A stretch of 64,000 bases of DNA from Dryococelus australis (taxonomy: Eukaryota; Arthropoda; Insecta; Phasmatodea; Phasmatidae). The stretch lies in the NCBI GenBank assembly GCA_029891345.1, contig CM056994.1, positions 222,309,991 through 222,373,990 on the forward strand, given 5' to 3'. A model generated the notes under the pieces. The model was not told the DNA's origin. It did no database searches and saw nothing but the letters and a program-made list of their open reading frames with translations. The position numbers and the translations under genes were made by a program. Below, in pieces: positions 1 through 12,917 of the stretch. The first letter of the stretch is position 1. Every line of letters starts with the position of its first letter.

Positions 1-331
1 TCGGACATTGACGAGATCACTGTGTGGTCGTAACTACTCCGGACCGAACAAATGTAGTGATCACTTGTTATCCCTGGCGTTTGCTTAATTTTAAATGACT
101 TACCATCATAATCATGCGTATCTATTGAATGGCTATGACCTCGTGGAAGTGGACAACATACATTCCATTATCGAGCGAGCAAAGAAACTGTCACCCAAGT
201 GACACCTTGGGATTAGCAACAGATGGTTAGAAATTGAGTAAAATCTAACTTAGAGGTTTTCGGCATGGAAGTACGTGAATCATGAACTTTCACGACCTAT
301 ACATAGGTCCGCCTGCTTCCTTTATTTTCAG

Positions 332-832
332 AAGCAAGGACACTAATGGTCAGCAAGTACTGATATCTACAGTTACTCACATTCAGCTGAGGGCAGAAAG
401 ATATAGTGTACTATTTTACAAAACCTCATTTCAGCAAGAAAAGATCCAGGAAGTTGACCTTCAGCGACAGCCTCGGCGTAGCTTGGAGATTCTAAATGTT
501 TTGCAGCCAGTGCGGAATACTTAAGAAATAGATTTCCCGAAATATAAATATCTTAGGCCACTACAGTGCATACCGGAGCAGTTTCAAGATTTATACATTA
601 ATTTGCCACATTTTTCCACTGTTAGCGACTTTCCAAATATCAGTGAGGTGGTTTTGTAAATGTGTGTACTATGTTGCTCATTTCGATGGAAGTGTTGTAT
701 TTGTAAAAAAAGAACGAGAGTATTTAATGTGATACCAAAATGAACCATTCTGTTTCTCAGTAAAATCGTAATTATTACAGACTATAATACCCTTTGAACC
801 CTAATAAATCACAAAAATGTAAATATGTATAA
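332..832 (+). CDS. Probable terminal exon and 3' UTR of an unidentified gene
   Basis: A strong 3' splice site (pyrimidine-rich tract ending TTTATTTTCAG at 331) is followed by an open frame to a TAA at 522-524. The exon begins with the last base of a codon, so the intron would be phase 2. The roughly 63-residue tail starts SKDTNGQQVLISTVTHIQLR and ends LNVLQPVRNT; it is polar and basic, with no membrane segment or motif I recognise. An AATAAA lies at 803-808, so the 3' UTR probably ends near 830. The rest of the gene would lie to the left of the window. It is transcribed toward the cort-like gene (tail to tail). I cannot name the product, and a decayed transposon ORF is not excluded. Confidence 0.4.
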
Positions 833-2169
833 TGTGCATGACTTCCTCTAAAAACGCGGTTTTAAATGTATATTTTGAAAACATACCTGTAAATAATTAT
901 TCCTACGAAATGTATTCTGAACATCGTTAGGTGTAACATAATTTAATTAGTTATGTACCTAGTACTTAAACAGCTTATTTGATGTAACTGCTTTTATATA
1001 TAAAATATTATCATGTTATTTATAATTAATATGGATTGAACATTTTTGTTGTGATTTAAGTAAAATACATACACCTATGTGATTAGGGGTAAACAGCCAT
1101 AACTGCATTTGCTGGTTCAAATATTGATAGTTTTATTTGCAATACCAGACTGAAAATCAATATCAATACATTATATGTGTATTGTGTTCATAATTAAAAG
1201 TGGAATATAATTTATTTTATAAAAAACTATGTGTAAATTTAAAAAGTGTTTTCTTCCACTGAAAAGTAAGAAAATGGAGTCATGACACCTTGTTTCTAAG
1301 GTGCAGAGTTTGGCTTTCCTTTTCAATGTGTTAATTTATGTAATATTTAAGTGCAGAGAATTAATTTCACTAGCTACAACAAAATAAATATTTGGAAGTA
1401 TTTTATATGGCATACGCTTACTTAAACTACTATCATATTGCTACAAATAAATGCAGAGCTCAAATCAACAAATTTGATATATTTAAATGTTATTTTCGAG
1501 AAACAGCCCAGTACTGCACTTCAGACTACATATGCTAGTTAGAAAAAACTGGAAAACCCTTGCATTTTGCTGTTTAACTTGGCCAGTGGCTGTTAGCTAA
1601 ACTGTCACTGCCAAGGAGATCGTGGTTCATTGTAATCAATTTCCTCTTCCACTTATGCACTAGTGTGTTTGCACCCATGTATGCTTAACACACCCTCTCA
1701 TCCATTCTTATATTTGGTCATGCATACATGTGTTACCATGTCGGCTAATTAGAAGATAGTTTCCTATTATTCTGGTGAAAAATATGTTTCTGAGCTAAAA
1801 TATTAAAGAATTAATTAAATTAAAACACCGCTAAATAATGTAAATGTAATGCAATTATTGGGCACTAATATGTTCTCATTAGTGGCCAAAATAATGCTTA
1901 TGTGAGGCAGCGAAAACTAACATCGTTAAAAGAAAAGGAATCTAGAAAAGTTGTATTAGCATTTTGGACCGTTTAAAAATATATGTATTCGAAATAATGC
2001 CGTCAAAATTTCACAAATAACTATCTAATTTAAAACGTGTTGGGTATCTAGATACGCTTATATCTTAACTGGCGGCATTTACAATCGGAAGACGACTGCA
2101 TACATATTCATACTAGAGTATGATTAGATATTTATAATTGTCTTATCACAAACTCATCTGCAAAAACAA
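833..2169. other. AT-rich intergenic DNA, nothing recognised
   Basis: AT-rich sequence with short frames broken by stops. No repeat end, coding signal or RNA gene was recognised here. Confidence 0.5.
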
Positions 2170-3178
2170 ATTCTATCCTCATGAACGAATTGCGCGATTA
2201 CAACTAAGTCTGCCACACAGTATCGTCATAGCCAGACATGTGTCGCATTTGTGTTTAACGCAGTTTGCTTAAGCATATATACCCCTAGGGAGCACGATGT
2301 TCATCATTCATTGCCGCATGACACCGAATAAGGCCATAGTAGGGGATTGGCTACGATCGATGTTCAGCGACAAGCTGAGTTGAGAGATTTGGGCGGCTCT
2401 TAACGAGGTCTTTAAAGCCGATGAGGGTGAAATGAGGTGATAATGGTGCAGCGTCGGACTGCAAGTGCGGAGGAAACTTAAGTTCTCCAAGAAAACCCAC
2501 CGACCAACGGCATCGTGCGGCACGACTCCCACTTGCGAAAATCCGGAGTGACCCGGCCGGCGACTGAACCCGGTTGGCCTTCGTGGGAGGTGAGCAGTCT
2601 AACCACTCAGCCACGGCCGCCTCTTCAGTGACGAATCGCGGTTCTGTGGATGTAGACGACCGTCCAGTTCGAGTCCGGAGACATCATGGCCAGCACTGTG
2701 ATCCATGTTTCAATGCTGAGCAACATACCGCCCCAACACCTGGTGTCATGGTGTATGGTGCATTTTCCTATTATTCTCACACCTCATGGTAATGACTGAA
2801 GGGACCTTGACAGAGCGGCGATAACTACAGTAAATTCTGTGACCATAAACGCTCCTCTTTCTGGTGCAGCTTGACAACCCCATTATTCAGACGGATAATA
2901 CACAGTCTCTCACAACACGGGTATCTCTGGCCTGCCTTCGTCATGTCAACATGCTTCCTTTACCAGCAAGATCCCCCAAACCTTTCATCTGCCAAGAACG
3001 TTTTGGACCATATTGGACAGCAACTTTGCTCAGTGGCAACTACGACGGATTTGGAAGGTCAGCTGTGGCAGATTCTGCCACAGTATATCGAATGAGCAGT
3101 CGATGTCTGTATGCCTACATGCCCGACCGTATCGCTATCTGTCACCATGCAACGGGTGGTCCATCACCATACTGAGTG
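2170..3178 (+). mobile_element. Tc1-like transposase remnant, split by a SINE
   Basis: Pieces of a Tc1-type DDE transposase read on the plus strand. The left piece (about 2170-2373) ends DWLRSMFSD. After the inserted SINE the frame resumes as DESRFCGC, then a region ending HTAPTPGVMVYGAFSYYSHTS (the family pattern is PGVMVWGAI). Later, across frame changes, come DNTQSLTTRVSLACLRHVNM (family: DNARPHVA), then a piece matching WPARSPDLS, and a C-terminus ending CHHATGGPSPY and a stop at 3178. The order matches Tc1-family transposases of about 340 residues, but several frames are needed, so it is a dead copy. No clear terminal inverted repeats were found. Confidence 0.75.
2374..2623 (-). repeat. 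tRNA-derived SINE, copy 1
   Basis: The head is at the right end and reads leftward: an A-box-like TGGCTGAGTGGTTAGA followed by a B-box-like GGGTTCAGTCGCC, then a body shared with copies at 31780, 37845 and 41151. It interrupts the Tc1-like transposase. Imperfect 11-bp target duplications flank it (TTCAGCGACAA at 2363-2373, TTCAGTGACGA at 2624-2634), as expected for LINE-mobilised insertion. Confidence 0.75.
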
Positions 3179-5604
3179 CATCCTACAAATGTTTATTCCC
3201 TGCAATGCATGCTGTGCAATATTTTGATGTTTTATGTATACATACTACCATGTCCTTCAATTGTACCCACTTAAGTGCCTCTGTGATGGCATATTCATGG
3301 TATGAAAGATTTTTCAAAGAGTGTATTGAGGAATCAAAATTATCGGCATTGGAAAGATAGCAAATGTTGAATTTCTTACGATGTTAAAAATATACGATAA
3401 AGACATAGGAAATGATTATTAACTGTATGATATTGATACACTACATGCATCACTCCAGGATGTTAAGAACCAAATGTCCAGTACCTTTACTCCCTCCTCT
3501 TCCATCTAACTTGAAAAAAAGGAAAAGGTGGTTGTGCTGCATACAGTAGAAGTCTCAGAAATTCAATTGAACAATATATTAGTCCCTATAAGTGTTCCAT
3601 TTTCAAAATTTTCCGGAATAACTGTCTTAAGAGTTTTAATTGATAGGTCTAAAATGGTGGCACATCCCTTTAAACACTTGTCAAATGTAAACTAGATCAG
3701 CAAGCAAACCTTCCTGCTTCCGCGCCAGAGGTTGCTTGGAGAAAACGCTGCTACTCTTAGCGACCAGAGTTAAGACCTTGTTTCAGTTTTAAAATTTGTG
3801 TTACTTAAATTCTGCCCGTCTATACGTTACTGGTTTTAATTCAAATTCCTCCAAAGTAAATTTTTCAAAATGCCACATTTTGCTAGCCTTTGTTAATTTT
3901 AACTGCATTATTCATGTTTGAATGTATTATGATATTTTCGGTGCATAATGTGTGTAATTAAGGTTTATGTGGTGAACTGTATTTGCTTTTCATTGCGTAG
4001 TGAGAAATTTTTTGGGTGTGACCAGAAGCATGTGGCATCAACCTATGGAGGAATGTTTCACTTGCCAACTCTTAGATTTGTTACGGAATATGTCTACTTT
4101 TTATGATTTGTAGAACAATTTTCATAGATATTTCAAACTTACTTCCAATTAGTAATGTAATATTAAATATGGTCTATCTTCTTCATATTGTCATTCATTC
4201 GCAACGTGTAATTGCACCACGTAACTGTGTTTCCTTAAAGTATGCGTAATGTACCATTATTGCTTTTTTTTATACTGGGACAAGTAATCTAACAATTCGT
4301 GAGAATTATCTACATCACCTCACATCGCGGCATTTGGCGAGTCAACCTCCCAAGAAAAGCATTTATGAAGAGCGATTCTTAAAAATTGATCTATACCTAG
4401 ACACTTTCAAGAGTCTTCATCCCCAGAAAAATTCCAGAACGCAGATCAGCAGCCCTTCTCAAGGTGAGAAACTTCAACGCATCTCTTGCTAGGGGTAGTC
4501 ATGCGACACTGAGCAGGTATGCCACCGAGTATGAAGCTCGCATTCGTGCGCTCAAACATGTGCTGTTAATCAAGAACAGTCCCGAGTCTTAGCCACATTG
4601 CGCCGAACCAGGACCAAATTTTGGGGCAGTTTGTGACTATTCTCATTACTGCAATATGTTTGCGTTGTTCCAGACGTGCAATATCGAGACATAACTAAAG
4701 CAATGCATTTTATGTCGCCTTTGTGATATTCCTCCTCACATTCACACGCCCTGCTGCGAAATAGACGCTAATACCTGCAACCTAACCGGCCACACATTTC
4801 CACGTGTTATCGCAGGACTCTTACGTCAACAGGTGCCAATTGTCTTGGATTCCAGCTCCACTGCTTCCACGTGTCGCGCCTTCGCACTCGGCAAACACAT
4901 TACAGTTCTTCGGCAGCCTGGAAATTACCCTACAGGGCGAGACAACCAAGCCAATCTTAACGACCAAAATGGTAAGCAAAATGTCTCCCCCATATTACGT
5001 ATATCAAATCACGTGCAAGGTTAGTGTCCATTTAAAGAAAAACTGTAAATATCATTAATCTATCTGGTCCTCCAAAATCTCTAGGTGAAAGTAGAAAAAT
5101 ACATTAACACAGGCATTAAATTTCATAAAACAGGGTATTAAACTACTTACATGTAAAGCAAATAAATCAACAAGATATGAATGTGGCTGCCCATCATCGT
5201 GGAACCATTCTCAATTCTGCCAGAATCTTGAATGTAGTTATTGTAAAAACCAAATACATCCTTGCATCATTCATAAGTACAGACGAAGTAATTCAGGTTT
5301 AGTAACTTAATCTGAGATATGCTTGTTAAGGGGCAGCACAACTGGACTATCAATAACTAAGGCTTTAAAAAGTTGATTGTTTGGTATCCTAAAACCTACG
5401 ATGCAGGACGCTGAAATATTATACAAATATCTACGTAGTATTACATTGATGATCATGTGACAGCGGGGGATATCCTCCAAATACATCAAATGCTTCCGTA
5501 TCTTTAGTAATTTAGCAAGCTATGCCGAACTTCATGTAAATGCAGAATTTTGTTTGAGTGACACTTGAGTTTTTCTCTGGCAAGGCTTACAAGATTTAAG
5601 AAGG
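3179..5604. other. Intergenic DNA, nothing firmly recognised
   Basis: AT-rich DNA with short frames only. A frame at 4804-5058 has no family resemblance that I can see and no flanking signals. No repeat ends were identified. Confidence 0.4.
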
Positions 5605-5950
5605 GACTTCCCGCGCCATATTAAATTATTGGTTTTCCTAGAAAGTTTAGATTTCTTAAAAATAAATTTCCGGAAGTACAATTACACCGAACTAGCTATT
5701 GACCTTACTCAGCGACATAGGCGTATTAACGACAAAGCTAATAACCCATTAATTATGTCACAATAGTAATTCTGCCAACATTTTTCAAAACAGTATTGTG
5801 GCGTAAATACGAGTTCATAGTTCGGACATTATGTCCGAACTGCTGTGCAAGGTCAATAGCTAGCTGGGTATAGGGATGATTTCGGAATTTTCTTTGCAAC
5901 AACAAAGAAGCAATAAAAACCAAGAGTCCAACATGACGGGAGAAGGTTTC
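5605..5950. repeat. Palindromic MITE with long terminal inverted repeats
   Basis: The two halves are diverged inverted repeats of about 105 bp. The left arm ends CGAACTAGCTATTGACCTTA (near 5690-5710) and the right arm starts GCAAGGTCAATAGCTAGC (near 5846). Outer parts also pair: TATTGGTTTTCC on the left against the complement of AAAAACCAAGAG on the right. The centre carries a perfect 23-nt palindrome at 5819-5841 (arms AGTTCGGACAT / ATGTCCGAACT). No coding capacity. The superfamily is unknown. Confidence 0.6.
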
Positions 5951-6817
5951 CTTTAAGCACAGGTAAATGACTGTATATATGTTGTCTATTGGTTAGATTC
6001 CTTTGTTAGGTGGCGTGTCACTGCCCTGGCCCTTTAGTTAACTGACCTTTAACTGACACTGACTAGATGAAACCATATTATGGATTCAGACTGTTTTCAC
6101 TTGCGTCGCCAGTACTTTTACCAGATTTGCGAAGATAGAATTTGTTTGAATACTACAGTATAGCAAGCTACAAGATTTTGGCAACCATATTGCTTTGCAT
6201 TTTTATTATCACTGTTAAATATCATAAAATATGTTCCCGCACCTGCCGCCAACGAATGTTTAAGACTAGTGTGTGTTCGTAATTATTAAACCATTATGAA
6301 ACTGTTATTTTGACATGCATGCCTTGTGTGCAATTAGCGGCCAAAAATACTCCAATGCGGTTGGATATTTGTATTGTTCGTGCTTATACACGCTTGCAAG
6401 TTAATATTTTTCTATGTTTTAATGCTGGAATTCTACATTCTTACTTTTTATTGCACGAATTTACTCGCATATGTGTGATTACACAACCCTCATACTGAGA
6501 TATCTCAATTCTCAGTGCGAGGCAAAATAAAGTTTTGAATCGGAAGAAATGGTACAAGACAGATTGCATATTCAAGGCATTCTATGACCCAGAAACTTCA
6601 TTTGTTAATTTGGTATAAAGCATATAAATGTTAGGTACCAATGTTAGGACACTTAGCAGTGTAATTGTCCCGGGATTCATTCTTTGACTATACCTGCAGA
6701 AATCTTACAGATTGGGCAGCCACCGATTGATGGAGAATGTAAAGTGATCTATGGTCCCACCTTCTCGGAAATTTTTGGTTCAAAAACTTGGCACTGTGTT
6801 TTCAGATACATATTGAG
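5951..6817. other. Intergenic DNA, nothing recognised
   Basis: AT-rich sequence without a supported gene or repeat boundary. Confidence 0.4.
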
Positions 6818-8184
6818 CAGTGGCGTCTCGTTAGAGCAAGCAAGGCAAGCAGTGCTTGCCCAGACAGATTCCTGACAATGTTATATTTAAAATAAATATT
6901 AAATTCTAACTTATATTTATTTTAAGGTAACTTTTCTCTCATGCAGTACACATTCTATTCGGGAAACAAAACTGTACATTAGAAGAAGACAACTCGTTGG
7001 ATAGTAAAATCAAGATGTTTGGAAGCGCTGTAAGTAATGCTTTCAGCATGTAGGCAGTCGCAATGATTTCCCAGCCGACAGAGGGACGGCAGGGTAGGAA
7101 GACCGCCCGGGGGGGGGGGGCTTATGGCTGCGTCAACCTGTGTTAGAAGCTACGATGGTAGTGCTTTCTTCACCGAACCTAAGCGGACATAGCCGAAGCT
7201 GGCCTAGCCGCAGGCAGTTGGCGTCGTGTAGTTTACACTAAACAGATCGATGCGTGGGCAAGTTCGCGCGCACAACACGGATCTTATTGTTTTTATTTAA
7301 TTTATTTTTGGTGCTGAGAATGTTATACATATTCGTGCGTGATGCATACCCTACATAAAAATTATAAAATTACTGGGTGAGACTGAGAACCGAGTAGATA
7401 GAATGAGTGCAACAGAAACGTGGATGTGTGGTGTGTGTGTGTTACGAGTGAAGAATTTTTCCAGCGATGCTTTCACTTTTCAAGAAAGATGTGACATCAT
7501 AAATGAAGGTAGGCCGACACCTGAAATTACGATCACGACAACACGCAAGAAAGGTAATTTTGTACTTAATTAAAAAAAAAAAAGTTTATCAGAAAAACTT
7601 TGTGGTTAGCTGGCCGTAACAGCCTAAACAAACTGTTTTGCTGGCCATGTTTATTATGTTAACACGTGGACTGCAGCTTGGTATTGTGACAATCTCTGTA
7701 ATGCTGTTCTAACACACTTGCGTTCTGAAGTTCACATAAATTCCTTTTTCTCTCAAATAATTTGGTAAAAATAGAGTTTATTTTGGTCTAGATAGATTCA
7801 AACAATTAAGCACACAACGACATAACGAAAAAGTTAAAAGAAACAGAGAAATTTTGAAGCGTTTAATAGATGTTTGTTTCTTGGGTGTGCAGGAACTGCC
7901 TTTCCATGGTCAGGAGACAAAATAATCAGAAAAACGTGGCAATTATGTTGAGTTACTTGCTTTAATTGGACAAGGTTGCGGGTTTGATGACTGTATCTTT
8001 GTAATATTTTTCACTCGGGCAAATTTTATGTTAAAGAATATTAACATTTTTACAAGGGGTGTATTTTATATTTAGGTACGAAAAAATGTTTAAATGGCAT
8101 CATTTTGCACCTTGAAATCAGAATTTCCCCGGGGGAGGACCCCCGAACCCCCCTTCGCCTTTATTGGGGAGATCAGCGCCACTA
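6818..8184 (+). mobile_element. Degenerate hAT transposon (ZMYM/TTF-type transposase)
   Basis: Terminal inverted repeats begin CAGTGGCGTCTCG on the left and end AGATCAGCGCCACTA on the right. Internal frames match the zinc-finger MYM/TTF class of hAT transposases. Near 7470-7560 a frame contains FQERCDIINEGRPTPEI. Near 7785-7920 it contains LKRLIDVCFLGVQELPFHGQ, continued in another frame by RGNYVELLALIGQGCGFDD. The piece is far shorter than a full transposase of about 700-900 residues, and stops and frame changes are present. A G-rich tract at 7108-7120 and a C-rich segment near the right end are typical of such remnants. No clear 8-bp target duplication was found. Confidence 0.65.
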
Positions 8185-8268
8185 CTGTACCTTGCACACA
8201 GTAGCTTGCCCATGAAATTATAGAACGCATGGCCACTGATATTGAGATAATTGCAGGTGGTTGGGATT

Positions 8269-9535
8269 AAAGTTACTGTAATCTCAATGGCCTAGTGCGG
8301 GCCGTAATGAGCGCATGGCAATGATATTTGGTAGATATTCTAGCAAGGGGATGCGGAAGCGATGTACGTAAGAATAAAAATTAGTTACGATTTCCGCCGT
8401 CAGGCGAAGATGTGGTGCTGTACAAGGGGTAGTGAGTGGACATGCGAGTCATATGACACAACCAGACATTACTGTATCATTACTGTGAGGAACACAGCAT
8501 GGCTCTTGCTAAGAGAGAGAGAGTGCGCTGTTAACGTAGTTGACCAGTGCTGCATTGAGGGAATATCGCCGCCTGAAAGGACTGCGAAGAGGACCAGTGT
8601 CAATAAATGGGTTAACGAAGATAAAGAAATTTAAGGTCACCAGTGATTTGGGTGTTGACCCCAGGGGGGGAAGGCAACCCATCCCGATGGACGTTGTTGA
8701 AGTTGCTGTAACTGTAGCCGATCATGCCGCACGTCCCCCACATTCGGTAAACAGTGCTCGAATGATGTTCTAGCACATGGTCAACAGTTCAAAATGTTCT
8801 TCTGCAGATTATACACTGGTGGCTCTACAAGATTAAGATTGTACACCAAATGAAACCCCATGACCCGCAGCAACACCTTCACTTTGCCATTGTGTTCTTG
8901 GCACGAATGGAAGTGAATGACATGGAGCCGAAGAATATTCTATGGATTGACGAGTAACATTTAACGCTCGAAGGTGCAGTGAATACACAAACTATCGCGT
9001 ATGGGGTTCAGCTAATCCGCATGTTGTGCATGAACAGCCATTACACACTGCTTACATGGCGGCGTGGCGTGGATTCACAGGCACCTTTATTCCTGGTCCG
9101 TATGTATTTAAAAGAAGATTACACCCCAGGGGTATGTGCGGTGTACCGTTACGTCTGAAAGTCACCCAAGACATCCTCGAGCAGCATGTGATTCCTGCCC
9201 TGCAAGAATAACTCTTGAGACCGCCGTGTTTATGCATGATGGGGCAAGGCTGCTAATTGGTCGCCAAGTGCAACGTCTGCTTCGTGCAGTCTTCACAAAT
9301 GAACGCATTATCTCCATAATGTTTCCATTTTCGTGGCCTGCTCGGTCCCCTGACCTCAATCAACACGGCGATATGTCGCTCTGATCCAGGAGAACTATTG
9401 CAAACAATTGATCACACCGTTTTACGGATGCGGCACTTCGTCGATGTCTCCAGTGCACATATTTAACACATTTTGTAACAACCGGAAGATATGGTAATAA
9501 AGTTGTTACCATTACACCTTCTCACGCAATGTACA
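8269..9535 (+). mobile_element. Mariner-like (Tc1/mariner superfamily) remnant
   Basis: The transposase is readable in order. A helix-turn-helix region is at 8550-8720 (LREYRRLKGLRRGPVSING, then RQPIPMDVVE). The catalytic domain runs about 8860-9385: NILWIDE, NPHVVHEQPLHTAYMAAW, VIPALQE, VFMHDGARLLIGRQVQRLL, then WPARSPDLN written in part across frames. This matches the family pattern ENILWTDE...NPHVVHEQPLH...VFMQDGA...RSPDLNP. Short inverted ends can be suggested: AAAGTTACTGTA at 8269 and TACAGTAACTTTT near 9528. Several frames and stops are needed, so it is inactive. Confidence 0.75.
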
Positions 9536-12039
9536 GTAACTTTTCTGCCTAGGACCTATTCCTATACTTTACCGTACGTTAGGTACGATTTTCAAGCCTT
9601 TATTGCTTTTAGTACCACCTATTCGCCTGGTGGTGGAAATTTTAACCAATTTTCTGTCTAGCGTCACTTCCCCATTTGCTTATTATTGTATCTATCAAAT
9701 AACACTGTCATGCGATCATTACAATCCATACTAAGCCACTGTCAATACCGTCACCAATTATACCCACCTGGTCTATTAGAGGTATTTTGTTAGTATGCCT
9801 CCACACCCCAACGCTATGCATTCTATTTGGGCACCTCTATCATAGCCAGATTAGCATAACAAACATGGAGCAATATTAATGTTATGGACCAATTCAATCA
9901 ACTAGAGCGCGCAAACAACCCACCATTCAATAGCTTAATGCTACGAGAATTATTCTTGCTTAATACGATTTCACATCACCTCTACTCTTAACAGGCATTT
10001 CAGATGTCTATGCTTACTGATAGTTGCTAGCTATAATTTTTGCACATTTACAGGGATTCTTCTGTGCAATTTAATGGTTAGGTGATACGAAAATTTGGTT
10101 TATATATGGCACGGAAACTATGATGCCATGCCCGCACATCTGGTCATTCGGAGATGGGGTTCCCAACATTTTGAGGCCCATGTCCCTTATTACTGTTGTA
10201 CGAGGTAAACCCCCTCACACTGACACGCACCAAATTAGTTATATTTACATTTTATATACCTAGGTATATATTTAAATATACACAAACATAAGTTAGCATA
10301 TATACTCGGATATACAACCCACACACACATACACTTGCCTATTATGCCATTGAGTATTATAGGCCTATTTACTTTCTAATTAGAACTTCAACGTTGTTTT
10401 AGAATACTTCTAATTTAAAGTTCTATCCCACCGTTTATTGCACCCCCAGAACATGCCCCCTCTCCAGTCAAAGGTGGGGAACCCACGATATAGGGTATAT
10501 TGGGGATTTTGTTATACAATTTCGAAGACACATTACCCAATTTCAATTTTTTATTAATGTTGTGTCTTGGCATATTTTAATGCACACATCATAGTTATGC
10601 TATGCGTATTGTAGTTAGCGAAAAAAAATTATATTCTATTTCATTCCATTTATTACTGTAGTGTTGCTATTGAGTAAAAACTGCCATTTCCGATATACTA
10701 CATATTTGTACCTATCTAAAATCATGATTCAATTTGCGAAAACTGTAAACGGTACGTGTTTACTGTTTTGCACACCAGCAAATAATTATCCGATTATTAT
10801 GGTAAAAACAAGGAAAACCCACTCCTAGCAAAATAGTTATAAGAGTGGATATGTACAAGAACAGCTCTTAAGTCGTAGATATATTCTATGTGATGGCGTA
10901 GCTAAAATATTAAACCAAGCAATTAATATTCATTTAAAAGCAAAACTTAACATCTCCTTATCCCAAACCATTTATATTCTTGTGTAAAACATCCTATCGG
11001 TCCTTATAAAATTGGACCGTTTAGTTTATATATTAAAATATAGCTCTTCTTCCTATTTAAGAAATTTGACTGTGTTTTTGACTCTTGTTTTTAAAAATCA
11101 TTGACTCTGCATGAACATCCTCTACAAGCTGTTGTCATTAAAAAAAACTGGTGGCAAAAGTGGGAGTTTTTTACCACACAACCTCGCAGTTGTCTACAAC
11201 AAATTCCTCTTTCCTATCTCATGCACAGCTGCGTACAAGGTTTCCCTTGGGAAAGCCGCTGCAGGTCCGAGTCAGTTGACTTGGTAACGCAGCTGTTACT
11301 CATTTACCGCGTCCACAACTTGAAAATGGGTTCCTTTCAATATGTCACCTTACAAAACACGTAAACGTCTCCGAGCTAAATATGGCTAGTAAGACGGAAC
11401 ATCCAGCATTTAAGTGTTCTTATCGCCAAAAACGCTTCTCAAACGCAGCAGTGATATTTGGAGCGTTGCCACGATGGAAAATACAGGCGCTCTTCAACTC
11501 TAAACTAGTTTGACCAGAACATCAAAGTAACGCGTCTTATTAACTGACGTGGTATTTACCACTCGATTATGTCGTTGCCTAAGAAAACAACGAGGACTGA
11601 CTGCACATGAAACAGATTATCTTGCTTTTGGTATTTTTATATATGCTTTCTTTTAGGGGCGTAGAAATTTCCCAGCGAACTGATGAACTTTTTTGGTATT
11701 GGACGCAGAAATTTAATAACAGTCACGCGAGATCTTTTCACTAAGGGAACCATCCTCCCACCGTGAGATAATGTTTCGATTCCTGGAGGAGACACAGATA
11801 ATTACCATTTTTGGGAAAAAGTGACTGACGTTGCTGTTAGCGCCTTATCTCGGAGTGTCCCTTGTCCTCCAGCTTTGCTTTCTCTAATCTCTCCATCCCA
11901 ATATAGGTTACTGTTTCAAACATTCGCTCGACGATTATAGTTATTTGCGACATCTTCACACTTATTGGATAAATTCTTTGAAAAATTGCCCAATATATAA
12001 TGCGTTTGCTTGTTTGATTCTTTACTAAAAATATAATGT
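9536..12039. other. Intergenic DNA, nothing firmly recognised
   Basis: AT-rich with a short CA-rich stretch near 10320. A frame at 11101-11364 has no recognisable family or splice context. The final part, about 11830-12040, may be the outer edge of the compound repeat that follows. Confidence 0.4.
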
Positions 12040-12215
12040 AAGGAGAACGATCATGGGCATTATGGCATAAGAGGATGGGGAAGTAGGAACCAGGAGCCGG
12101 CCGCCATGTGACGTCACCCAACCGCCATGTTGGATGTCAGTGACCTCGACCCTACGTCCACGAACATGGATAACCTTGAATCCAAAAAACACAAAATCCC
12201 CAAAAAATATTTTTA
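12040..12215 (+). repeat. Repeat family C, copy 1 (outer edge of left inverted-repeat arm)
   Basis: Contains ATGGGCATTATGGCATAAGA, a CCGCCATGTGACGTCACC segment, then GGATAACCTTGAATCCAAAA. The same block recurs in reverse complement at 25396-25565, again at 12470-12620, and weakly at 32034-32115. No coding capacity was recognised. Confidence 0.6.
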
Positions 12216-12469
12216 AAAATTGTTTAAAAATTTATAAAAAATTTAAAAATAATAGAACATTCATTTAACGATTTATTTCAAAATTACTAAAAGTATTTTA
12301 AAAACTTAAATTTCTGGATGTTCCTGCAGCACTATGCCCAGCAGCAGACGACTGACACGCCACCAATGATTCTCATTGGTTAATTAGTCGACCCCCCCCC
12401 CCAACTTCGCCCATAATCACTTTGTCGTATACAGCTATCTTTTTTTTTTCATTTGTTATTTTAGATTTT

Positions 12470-12620
12470 CAACACCTAGGTGGCACTGATGACTCCGACC
12501 AACATGTTAGATCTGAGTGACCTTGACTTTACATCTGTGACTTTGACCCCAAGCCCATGACCTCGGATAACCTTGAATACAAAAAGAAATTCTAAAGGTA
12601 TTAATAAAATCAAAAATTAA
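12470..12620 (+). repeat. Repeat family C, copy 2 (partial, direct)
   Basis: Repeats the second half of copy 1: CCAACATGTTAGATCTGAGT, GACCTCGGATAACCTTGAAT, then an A-rich tail containing AATTCTAAAGG. The tail also matches the junction with the microsatellite in the inverted copy near 25410. Very A/T-rich spacers separate the copies. Confidence 0.55.
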
Positions 12621-12669
12621 AAAATAAATATTTAAAAAAAATTATATAAGGACTTTTTTTCTCATCAAC

Positions 12670-12732
12670 GTTTCGATCAATCTCGAAACTTTCCATCAAT
12701 CAGCACCACAATCAGCAATCCACATACGAATC
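12670..12732. repeat. CAATC-rich degenerate tandem tract, left piece
   Basis: Irregular repeats of CAATC/CAATCC/CACAATC, interrupted by the copia-type element whose 5-bp target duplication GAATC ends it at 12732. It continues at 15790. Confidence 0.55.
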
Positions 12733-12917
12733 TGTTAAAATAGTGATGTCTGTACTATGAGAATTCGTTCTCTATGAAAATATTATTTCGGTTTTATGTC
12801 TGATAATGTGAGGCTTGCATGTAACAAAATAGGTTGGTAAACTATGATTTAATAAGTATAAGTAAGTATTTGAAAGCAGTATTTAAGAGTATGACTAATT
12901 AACAGAAAATTCCAACA
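12733..12917 (+). repeat. Left LTR of the copia-type fossil
   Basis: Starts TGTTAAAATAGTG and ends ATTCCAACA (TG...CA ends). It shares AATTCGTTCTCTATG and GAGGCTTGCATGTA with the right LTR in slightly changed form. Confidence 0.85.

Noticed and set aside
2308-2614. Minus-strand frames of 74 and 87 codons in the SINE region
   Set aside because: They are translations of the tRNA-derived SINE; similar frames appear in the copy at 41151.
7108-7120. Long G or C homopolymers here and at 38720, 46896, 47908 as functional elements
   Set aside because: Most fit ends of hAT-like remnants or assembly-prone homopolymers; no other signal is attached.
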